From: CAZYCC01 sp964645985
GTDB taxonomy: Bacteria > Bacillota > Clostridia > Oscillospirales > CAG-272
Assembly: GCA_964645985.1 (NCBI GenBank)
Contig: CAZYCC010000006.1
Location: forward strand, 1-43,500
Length of the DNA: 43,500 nt
Direction of reading: 5' to 3'
Positions 9,297 to 15,791 of this stretch are shown here, in pieces (position 1 is the first letter of the stretch; each line of letters begins with the position of its first letter). The position numbers were made by a program, and so were the translations under genes. The notes beneath the pieces are model-generated. The model was not told where the DNA came from. It did no database searches and worked only from the letters and a program-made list of their open reading frames with translations.

Positions 9297-10250
9297 CTAC
9301 TTTTGCGCGGGGCCGATGCGGGTGCGGTGGAAAGCGCTGTAGATACCGAACATCGTAAGGGTCACCACCATCCCGACGGCGATGTTGAGCGGGAGGATGA
9401 GCCCGCCCGAGAAGATTGCGCCGGGCTTTCCCTTGGGGATGTGGCTGTCAAGGCCGTTCGCGCCGCAGAAGAAGGCGTAGGCTTTTGAGAGGCAGTAAAA
9501 CCCAAGCGCGCCGCCGGCGACCCCCTCGAAGAAGCGGCGCGTGAAGAAGCGGTCGGCGACCTCGAAGCCGTAGGAGGCGGAGAGCAAAATCAGCCCCGCG
9601 CCCATAATCGCGCCTCCCGCGAAGCCCCCGCCCGGCGAGAGATGACCGTTGCACATCACGGCGAAGCCGAAGACCATTACAAGCGGTACAAGCAGCGATG
9701 CCGAACCGCGCAGGATGCGGTCGGAGCGCAGATCAAAGGCGGGCAGCTGCTCCTCGCGCTCGTTTTTGCCGGGGCGAAGGAGAATCAGCACGCAGTTGAG
9801 CGCGGTGAAAAGGACGAAGGACTCGCCCAAGGTGTCGAAGGCGCGGTAGTCGAGGATCATCCCGGCGACCATGTTGGTGGCGCCGGTTTCGGCAAGACCC
9901 TGCTCGAGGTAGCGGTCGCTGACCTCGTCTGCCGGGGGGTAGTCCTCGCCAAACTCGGGCAATCGCGCGACGGTCAGCAGCAGCAGCCCGATGAGCGAGG
10001 CGCAGCAGATCACAGCCGAGAGCGGGTAGAGCCACTTGTACGCGCGCGTGCGCGCGTAATCGGCGGGCGGCGCCTCGCGCGAGGCGAGCGTTTCCTCGCG
10101 CGCCCGCTCCTCACCGACTGTCTCCTCGCGCGGGATGTCGCGCTCGGTGCTCTCGGGAGGCAGGGCGAAGAGCGTCTCCTTCTCCCCCTCGAGAAAGGCG
10201 GTGAGGTGCGCGCGGGCGCGGGAGCGGCGGGGGTTATTCTTACCGGACAC
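9297..10250 (-). CDS. mrpB: MbhE-MrpB fusion subunit of the antiporter
   Basis: The 317-residue protein joins two modules that are separate genes in Mbh-type complexes. Residues about 75-160 resemble MbhE, equivalent to the C-terminal end of MrpA: a helix, then a GATNMVAGMILDYRAFDTLGE motif that is characteristic of this module, then a second helix. Residues about 185-310 are an MnhB/MrpB domain with the GHLSPGGGFAGGAI motif and four helices. The first ~70 residues are a charged, probably disordered cytosolic extension. The start is GTG at 10250; 27 bp separate it from the MbhD-like gene upstream. The fusion suggests fixed one-to-one stoichiometry of these modules. Fusion is seen directly; the assignment of modules is by motif recognition. 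Confidence 0.83.
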   Translation of the reverse strand: MSGKNNPRRSRARAHLTAFLEGEKETLFALPPESTERDIPREETVGEERAREETLASREAPPADYARTRAYKWLYPLSAVICCASLIGLLLLTVARLPEFGEDYPPADEVSDRYLEQGLAETGATNMVAGMILDYRAFDTLGESFVLFTALNCVLILLRPGKNEREEQLPAFDLRSDRILRGSASLLVPLVMVFGFAVMCNGHLSPGGGFAGGAIMGAGLILLSASYGFEVADRFFTRRFFEGVAGGALGFYCLSKAYAFFCGANGLDSHIPKGKPGAIFSGGLILPLNIAVGMVVTLTMFGIYSAFHRTRIGPAQK

Positions 10251-10277
10251 GGGATGAAGTGTATAAAATGGAGAGGA

Positions 10278-10673
10278 TTACCGAGTTTCCGGGGAAGAGC
10301 TGTCGCCTTTCTCACCGGCGGGATTGTCGGTTAAGGAAGGCGCGGGATCTGCCGATGGCGCGGGAGAGGCGGGCGAGCCTGCCGAAGGCGAGGTGTCCGG
10401 TTCGGCGGACGATGTGCGCTTTTCTTTGCCGATGCGGCGCAGGCAGAGAAAGAAGAGAATAGACGACACGCCCGCGCCGACCGCCGCCTCGGTGATCGCA
10501 AGGTCTGGCGCGCGCAGCAGAATCCAGACGACCGACATCACGGCGGAGTAGGACATATACACGACAACCGTCGTCATCAGTTTGCGCGAGAGCACGGCGC
10601 AGAGCGCGCAGACAACGAGCAGCGACAGCAGAATCAGCCGAAAAATATCGACCGAGGAAAAAGTTGCGGACAT
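10278..10673 (-). CDS. MbhD-like DUF4040 antiporter subunit
   Basis: This 131-residue membrane protein has three helices containing the DUF4040 signature LRAPDLAITEAAVGAG, which in canonical Mrp lies in the C-terminal region of MrpA and in archaeal Mbh and Mbx complexes is the free subunit MbhD. The acidic residues in PDLAITEA are thought to lie on the ion path between subunits. The C-terminus is a Pro/Ser/Ala-rich tail without secondary structure. ATG at 10673 is chosen over an upstream in-frame start at 10703, because a pyrimidine tract (TCTTTCTTCTTTTTCTCGCT) sits directly before it as at neighbouring genes. It lies between mrpE and the MbhE-MrpB fusion, the same order as D-E-F in Mbh operons. 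Confidence 0.85.
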   Translation of the reverse strand: MSATFSSVDIFRLILLSLLVVCALCAVLSRKLMTTVVVYMSYSAVMSVVWILLRAPDLAITEAAVGAGVSSILFFLCLRRIGKEKRTSSAEPDTSPSAGSPASPAPSADPAPSLTDNPAGEKGDSSSPETR

Positions 10674-10724
10674 AGCGAGAAAAAGAAGAAAGACGCGCTG
10701 CAAAGAGGGGGGCGCGCGGCGGGG

Positions 10725-11207
10725 CTACCGCACGCCCAAGCTCGCGAGGCGCTTATCGAGGCGGCGCAGGCGGCGCACGAAGGAGCTATTCGCGAGATCC
10801 TCCCCGAAGGCGGGGATAAGGCAGTGTACGAGGAACTCATCTCCGCGCAGCTCGACCGTCACCGTCCCGGGGGTGAGCGTGATGCTGTCGGCGAGGATGA
10901 CGCGCGTGAGATCGCTGCGAAGGCCAGGGCAGAAGCGCACGAGCACGCCCTCGCGAGCATCCTCTCGCGAGAGGAGAACGCGCGCGACGGAGATCGTCGC
11001 CTTCAAAATCTCCCAGAGGAGCAGCGGCAGATAGGAGAGCACGAAGGGCAGCAGGCGATAAAAGAGCAGCTCGCGCCGCAAACTGTGCGAGAGAAACGCG
11101 CAGGAAAAGGCGAGCACCCCCGCGCTCAGCGCGAGGTCGACGAGGACAATCTCAAGCGTCAGCTTTCCGCAGACGATGAGAAAGAAGAGAAAGAGCAGGA
11201 GAAACAA
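10725..11207 (-). CDS. mrpE: Mrp antiporter subunit E
   Basis: This 160-residue membrane protein of the MrpE/MnhE family (MbhA in archaea) has two N-terminal helices followed by a cytosolic domain with the family-typical TLTPGTVTVEL segment. The start appears to be TTG at 11207, giving an N-terminus of MFLLLFLFFLIVCGKLTLE that fits MrpE proteins; an ATG in a suitable place is absent. The sequence before it is pyrimidine-rich (TTTCTCTCTTTATTTCCC) with no Shine-Dalgarno. A 290-bp spacer separates it from mrpG upstream, and 51 bp separate it from the MbhD-like gene downstream. The E subunit is needed for complex assembly in known Mrp systems but does not itself form the main ion path. Confidence 0.86.
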   Translation of the reverse strand: MFLLLFLFFLIVCGKLTLEIVLVDLALSAGVLAFSCAFLSHSLRRELLFYRLLPFVLSYLPLLLWEILKATISVARVLLSREDAREGVLVRFCPGLRSDLTRVILADSITLTPGTVTVELRGDEFLVHCLIPAFGEDLANSSFVRRLRRLDKRLASLGVR

Positions 11208-11497
11208 GGGAAATAAAGAGAGAAATTCGCGGGGGCGTGGGCGAGCGCGGGGGCGTGGGCGAGCGCTCCCCCCGCGCGGGAGCGGTATCGTCGACGAGGC
11301 GGGGAGTCGGGTTTTGCCCGGTAGTTCCCCCGTGCGCGCGCGGAGGAGTGGTTGCGGATCTTGTCAATCCCCGCGAGGGCGGTGACGTTCCCCCGCGCGA
11401 GCGCGCGCGGGAGCGTTTGCGTGTATCTTTTCAGAGGACGAGGATAACCCGAGGGGTGAAAGATCGCGCAGAGAAGGCGGAGCGGCAGTGCGGCGCG
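11208..11497. other. 290-bp spacer between mrpG and mrpE
   Basis: GC-rich with no supported gene. It contains a perfect tandem pair of an 18-bp unit (11228-11263) and several short CG-rich palindromes. No terminator with a U-tract is visible on the operon strand. Confidence 0.4.
11228..11263. repeat. tandem 18-bp repeat, two copies
   Basis: The unit CGCGGGGGCGTGGGCGAG occurs twice with no gap in the spacer between mrpG and mrpE. It is a simple local duplication; no function can be assigned. Confidence 0.9.
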
Positions 11498-11884
11498 CTA
11501 CTTCTCTCCCTCTCCCTTCTCGGGGGAGGAGGGAGCGTCCTGCGGCGCGGCGGGGTCACCCTCGTAGGGGAGGGAGATGCCGCCCCTGCCCGAGCGGTGG
11601 CACTCGAGGCGGGCGAGCAGGTGCGAGGTCGCGGGGCCGGCAATCGCCATCACGACCCAGACAAGCAGAATCTTCGCCGAGGCAAAGGAGAACCCGCGCG
11701 CGACTGCCGCCGCGAGCGCGGCGGCGAGCAGCCCCGCCGTGTCGCCCATCGCGGTGGCGTGCATACGCGTGAGCATCGAGCGGAAGCGAAAGAGCCCCGC
11801 TGTCTCGAGGACAAACACGGCGAGCGCGGCGAGCACTAACACGGCGACCAAGCCGAAGCGAATCCACGGGAGCGCTTCAGCCAT
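11498..11884 (-). CDS. mrpG: Mrp antiporter subunit G
   Basis: This 128-residue protein of the MrpG/MnhG/MbhC family has three transmembrane helices and the family motif GLFRFRSMLTRMHATAMGDTAG, in which the RMHA segment is diagnostic. The C-terminal 35 residues are polar and rich in Gly, Pro and Glu, extending beyond the usual MrpG end. The start ATG at 11884 overlaps the last eight bases of mrpF, so translation is likely coupled; a GAGG sits about eight bases upstream, making this one of the few Shine-Dalgarno-like sites in the operon. A longer in-frame opening upstream only reads mrpF in a wrong frame. Confidence 0.9.
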   Translation of the reverse strand: MAEALPWIRFGLVAVLVLAALAVFVLETAGLFRFRSMLTRMHATAMGDTAGLLAAALAAAVARGFSFASAKILLVWVVMAIAGPATSHLLARLECHRSGRGGISLPYEGDPAAPQDAPSSPEKGEGEK

Positions 11885-12203
11885 GGGAGTCCTCGTCTTT
11901 ACTGCGTGAGGCGCCACGCGAGGGGGAGATCTCTTTTTGCGTGTATACCTTCGCGAGAACCGCCGTGCCGACCGTGCCGAGCAGGACATAGACGAGCGCG
12001 ACATCGGCGAGCCAGTCCTCCCCGAGGAAAACGGTCAGCCACAAAATGAGCGCGACGACCATCGTTGTGTTCGCGTTGACGGCGAGTAGGCGGTCGGTGA
12101 TCGCGGGGCCGCGCGCCGAGCGGATAATCGAGAAAAGCAGGCATATCCCCACCACCGAGAAGGCAAAGGAGAAGAGCCATCGGTAAGCGAGCGTGAGTGA
12201 CAT
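11877..12203 (-). CDS. mrpF: Mrp antiporter subunit F
   Basis: This 108-residue, three-helix protein of the MrpF/MnhF/MbhB family carries the conserved RGPAITDRLLAVNANTT motif after the first helix, with the arginine and aspartate typical of the family. It is the first gene of the antiporter operon; a promoter lies 85-113 bp upstream. ATG at 12203 is chosen because the MSLTLAYRW start matches the family length; the longer opening to 12353 would begin upstream of the promoter. The bases before the ATG are CTTTTCTTTCCCT, pyrimidine-rich without a Shine-Dalgarno. The gene overlaps mrpG by eight bases. Confidence 0.9.
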   Translation of the reverse strand: MSLTLAYRWLFSFAFSVVGICLLFSIIRSARGPAITDRLLAVNANTTMVVALILWLTVFLGEDWLADVALVYVLLGTVGTAVLAKVYTQKEISPSRGASRSKDEDSHG

Positions 12204-12287
12204 AGGGAAAGAAAAGCGAAGCGCGAGCGGAGTCGCGGAGCAGCGAGAGCGGGGTCTCGCGACGGAAGGCTCCCGCGAATTTTCCCC

Positions 12288-12316
12288 ATTATACTCCAAT
12301 GCCCCCCTCTTTGCAA
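12288..12316 (-). promoter_or_regulatory. promoter of the antiporter operon
   Basis: On the minus strand TTGCAA (12311-12316) and TATAAT (12288-12293) are separated by exactly 17 bp. The expected start of transcription is near 12281, giving a leader of about 78 nt before mrpF. It is divergent from the uvrA promoter 78 bp away. Confidence 0.8.
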
Positions 12317-12393
12317 GGGGAGGAGAGGGGGGCAAGGAGCGGGGCGCGAGCACAAGGGTGCAAGAGGAGCGGCAGAGGCGGGCGAGGCGCGCC

Positions 12394-12422
12394 TTGACAA
12401 AGGGGGCGGCAGGGGCTATACT
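12394..12422 (+). promoter_or_regulatory. uvrA promoter
   Basis: A consensus TTGACA (12394-12399), a 17-bp spacer and TATACT (12417-12422) lie upstream of uvrA. Transcription should start near 12429, which excludes the longest possible uvrA reading frame start at 12193. I see no LexA-type palindrome overlapping it. Confidence 0.85.
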
Positions 12423-12480
12423 GAGGAGAGATTTTGCGCCGTCAAAAAGGGCGAAGCGTCATCGGCGCGCGGAGGGCATT

Positions 12481-15400
12481 TTGGCAAAGCGAGTACAATC
12501 CCGAGACAAAATAGCGGACGCACAGGGCGCGCCCTCCAACGCGAAAAAGCCCTCCCGCAAGAAGGGCACAGGCGGCAAGGCCAGGGCGAGCGCGAAAGGA
12601 AAGAAGCTCTCTTCCGCGAAGAAACCCGCGCGAAACGGAAATTCGGCAAGCGAAAACGCCGCGAGCGCGTCCGCGTCAACGGCGGCGCAGCCCTCGCGGG
12701 AGGAATCGGCAGGGGAGATCGGCGTGAGCGGCGCGGGGGAGCGGAATACCGCGGAGGAGGCGGCGGCGAGGTTCGGCAACTCCCCGGGCGAGGGAGCGCG
12801 CGGGGAGGAGGCGCCGCCCGCAAAGCCTTCCGGCGCGCCGGTTTTTTCTTCCGCACGGCCGGCGCCGAGCGAGTGGCTGACCGTGCGGGGGGCGCGGGTG
12901 CATAACCTGAAAAACCTCACCGTTTCGATCCCGCGCAATTCTCTGACCGTCTTCACCGGGGTGTCGGGGTCGGGGAAATCCTCGCTCGCTTTCGATACCA
13001 TCTACGCCGAGGGGCACCGCCGCTTCGTCGAGTCGCTGTCCTCCTACGCGCGGATGTTCCTCGGGCAGATGGATAAGCCCGATGTTGACGGCATCGATGG
13101 GCTCTCGCCCGCTATCTCCATCGACCAGAAAACCACCTCGCGCAACCCGCGCTCGACGGTCGGCACGGTCACCGAGATTTACGACTATCTGCGCCTGCTC
13201 TACGCGCGCTGCGGCATCCCGCACTGCCCTGTCTGCGGCAAGGAGATCGCCGGGCGCACGACCGACAGCATTCTCGATGAAATCCTCTCTCTGCCCGAGG
13301 GGACGCGGTTTTTGCTTCTCGCGCCGATGGTGCGCGGCAAGAAGGGGATGCACGAGAAGCTCTTCGAGGGGGCGCGCAAGAGCGGCTACGCGCGCGTGCG
13401 CGTCGACGGGAGCCTGTACGACCTCTCCGAGACCATAACGCTTGACAAAAACCAAAAGCACACGGTAGAAATCGTTGTCGACAGGCTGGTCATCCGAGAT
13501 GACCTGCGCGAGCGGCTGACCGGGTCGGTGGAGAGCGCGCTCAAGCTCTCGGGGGGGAATCTGCTCGTCGCGGTACTCTCACGGGAAACCGGCGAGACGA
13601 AGAGGGAGCTGTCCTTCTCGCAGAACTTCGCCTGCGAGGAGCACGGGGTCTCCTTTCCGGAGCTCTCGCCGCGGATGTTCTCCTTTAATAACCCGCTCGG
13701 CGCGTGCGAGGCGTGCGGAGGCCTCGGGGAGAAGACGGTTCTCTCGCCCGAGCGAGTGCTGCCCGACCGCACTCTCTCGCTGCGGGAGGGCGCGATCGCG
13801 GTCAACGGGTTCAAGTCGCTCGATGAGAACTCCTACAATGGGCCGCTTTTCGCGGCGGCGGGCGCGCGCTATGGGTTCGACTTCGATCTGCCGATAGAGA
13901 AGTATTCCCCGCAGGCGCTGGAGGTGCTGCTCTACGGCGCGCCGGATCTTTTTCATGTGGTGCGCACATACGAGGGCATTGCGCGCGAGGGGCGGGTACG
14001 CTTCGAGGGAGTCATCCCGATGATTGAGCAGCGCTACGAAATGACCCACAGCGAGTACTACGAGCAGTTTATCGACGATCTGCCCTGCCCCAAATGCAAG
14101 GGTAGGCGGCTCAAACCCGAGGTTCTCGCCGTGACGGTAGGCGGCCTGCCGATCGACGCGCTCTGCGACCTGCCGGTTGAAAAGTCGCTCGCCTTCTTTG
14201 AAAATCTCACCCTCTCGCCCGAGAAGAGTACGATCGCGCGCGACATCCTCGCCGAGATAAAATCGCGCCTTGGGTTTCTGTCGAGCGTGGGGTTAGAGTA
14301 CCTCACCCTCTCGCGCAAGGCGGGGACGCTCTCGGGCGGGGAGGCGCAACGCATCCGCCTCGCAACGCAAATCGGCTCGGCGCTAATGGGCGTGCTCTAT
14401 ATCCTCGATGAGCCGTCGATCGGGCTGCATCAGCGGGACAACCGCAAGCTCATCGACACGCTCAAGCGCCTGCGCGACACGGGCAACACGGTGATCGTCG
14501 TCGAGCACGACGAGGAGACGATGCGCTCCGCCGATTTCCTCGTCGACATCGGCCCGGGGCCTGGCATTCACGGGGGAGAGGTCGTCGCGGCGGGCACGCC
14601 TCAGGAGGTGATGGCAACGCCGGGGTCTCTCACCGGCGACTACCTCGCGGGAAGGCGGAAAATCGCCCTTCCCGCGCGGCGCAGAGAGGGGAACGGGCTA
14701 TCGCTGCGCCTGTACGGCGCGCGAAAAAATAATCTGAAGCGCGTCAATTTGACGCTGCCGCTCGGCAAATTTATCTGCGTCACAGGGGTATCGGGGTCGG
14801 GGAAGAGCTCGCTTGTGAACGGGGTGCTCTACCCGGTGCTCGCGCGCGCGCTCAACCGCGCGCTCACCTATCCCGGAGGGTACGACCGCGTTGAAGGTCT
14901 CCAAAACCTCGACAAGGTCATCTGCATCGACCAGAGCCCGATCGGGCGCACCCCGCGCAGCAATCCCGCGACCTACACCGGCGTCTTCTCGGACATCCGC
15001 GCGCTATTCGCCAAAACCCCGGACGCGCGGCGGCTCGGATATATGCCGGGGCGCTTCTCCTTCAACGTAAAGGGAGGGCGGTGCGAGGCCTGCGAGGGCG
15101 ACGGGGTGAAGAAAATCGAGATGCACTTCCTGCCGGATGTGTATGTCACCTGCGATGAGTGCCGCGGGCGGCGCTACAATGCGGCGACGCTCGAAGTACG
15201 CTACAAGGGAAAAAATATCTACGAGGTGCTCGAGATGAGCGCGGAGGAGGCGCTCGCCTTCTTCGCGGGCGTGCCGAAGATCCGTCGCATTCTCGCGACG
15301 CTCGTCGATGTCGGGCTCGGATATATGAAGCTCGGGCAGTCCTCGACGACAATGTCGGGCGGGGAGGCGCAGCGGGTCAAGCTCGCGACAGAGCTTGCGA

Positions 15401-15708
15401 AACGGCCGACCGGGCGCACGCTTTATATCCTCGATGAGCCGACGACGGGCTTGCACGCGGCGGATGTTGAGAAGTTAATCGACATCCTTGACCGCCTCAC
15501 CGACGCGGGGAACACCGTCCTCGTCATCGAGCACAACCTCGACGTCATCAAGGTGGCGGATCACATCATCGATATGGGGCCGGAGGGCGGAGAGCGCGGC
15601 GGAAAGATCATCGCGACCGGCACGCCCGAGGAGGTCGCGAGAAGCAAAGTCTCCTACACCGGCGCCTTTCTGCGGGAAATTCTCGCAAAGGAGCGCGCGG
15701 GAGCGTGA
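12481..15708 (+). CDS. uvrA: excinuclease ABC subunit UvrA with a basic N-terminal extension
   Basis: UvrA is the damage-recognition ATPase of nucleotide excision repair, acting as a dimer with UvrB. Both ABC modules are complete: Walker A GVSGSGKSS near residues 160 and 769, signatures LSGGEAQRI (about 617) and MSGGEAQRV (about 958), ILDEPSIGLH and ILDEPTTGLH, and three zinc sites (CPVC..., CEAC..., CEAC/CDEC). The core of about 944 residues has normal length. It is preceded by roughly 131 residues rich in Lys, Ala and Ser that look disordered. TTG at 12481 is chosen: it lies 52 bp after the predicted transcription start and behind GGAGGG at 12471-12476. GTG at 12724, behind AGGGGAG, is an alternative that would leave about 50 extra residues. 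Third-position G/C use in the extension matches real coding sequence. Confidence 0.95.
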   Translation: MAKRVQSRDKIADAQGAPSNAKKPSRKKGTGGKARASAKGKKLSSAKKPARNGNSASENAASASASTAAQPSREESAGEIGVSGAGERNTAEEAAARFGNSPGEGARGEEAPPAKPSGAPVFSSARPAPSEWLTVRGARVHNLKNLTVSIPRNSLTVFTGVSGSGKSSLAFDTIYAEGHRRFVESLSSYARMFLGQMDKPDVDGIDGLSPAISIDQKTTSRNPRSTVGTVTEIYDYLRLLYARCGIPHCPVCGKEIAGRTTDSILDEILSLPEGTRFLLLAPMVRGKKGMHEKLFEGARKSGYARVRVDGSLYDLSETITLDKNQKHTVEIVVDRLVIRDDLRERLTGSVESALKLSGGNLLVAVLSRETGETKRELSFSQNFACEEHGVSFPELSPRMFSFNNPLGACEACGGLGEKTVLSPERVLPDRTLSLREGAIAVNGFKSLDENSYNGPLFAAAGARYGFDFDLPIEKYSPQALEVLLYGAPDLFHVVRTYEGIAREGRVRFEGVIPMIEQRYEMTHSEYYEQFIDDLPCPKCKGRRLKPEVLAVTVGGLPIDALCDLPVEKSLAFFENLTLSPEKSTIARDILAEIKSRLGFLSSVGLEYLTLSRKAGTLSGGEAQRIRLATQIGSALMGVLYILDEPSIGLHQRDNRKLIDTLKRLRDTGNTVIVVEHDEETMRSADFLVDIGPGPGIHGGEVVAAGTPQEVMATPGSLTGDYLAGRRKIALPARRREGNGLSLRLYGARKNNLKRVNLTLPLGKFICVTGVSGSGKSSLVNGVLYPVLARALNRALTYPGGYDRVEGLQNLDKVICIDQSPIGRTPRSNPATYTGVFSDIRALFAKTPDARRLGYMPGRFSFNVKGGRCEACEGDGVKKIEMHFLPDVYVTCDECRGRRYNAATLEVRYKGKNIYEVLEMSAEEALAFFAGVPKIRRILATLVDVGLGYMKLGQSSTTMSGGEAQRVKLATELAKRPTGRTLYILDEPTTGLHAADVEKLIDILDRLTDAGNTVLVIEHNLDVIKVADHIIDMGPEGGERGGKIIATGTPEEVARSKVSYTGAFLREILAKERAGA

Positions 15709-15791
15709 GCGCCGCCTCGCTCGTGCGAGCGCCTCGCCCCCCGGCGGCGGGTCTACTCTTCTTTTCTTTATTGACTTTTTGAGGAGCTGGT

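Noticed and set aside
12193..12480. Upstream extension of uvrA to ATG 12193
   Set aside because: It would start before both the uvrA promoter (12394-12422) and the divergent operon promoter, and the extra residues show no UvrA similarity.
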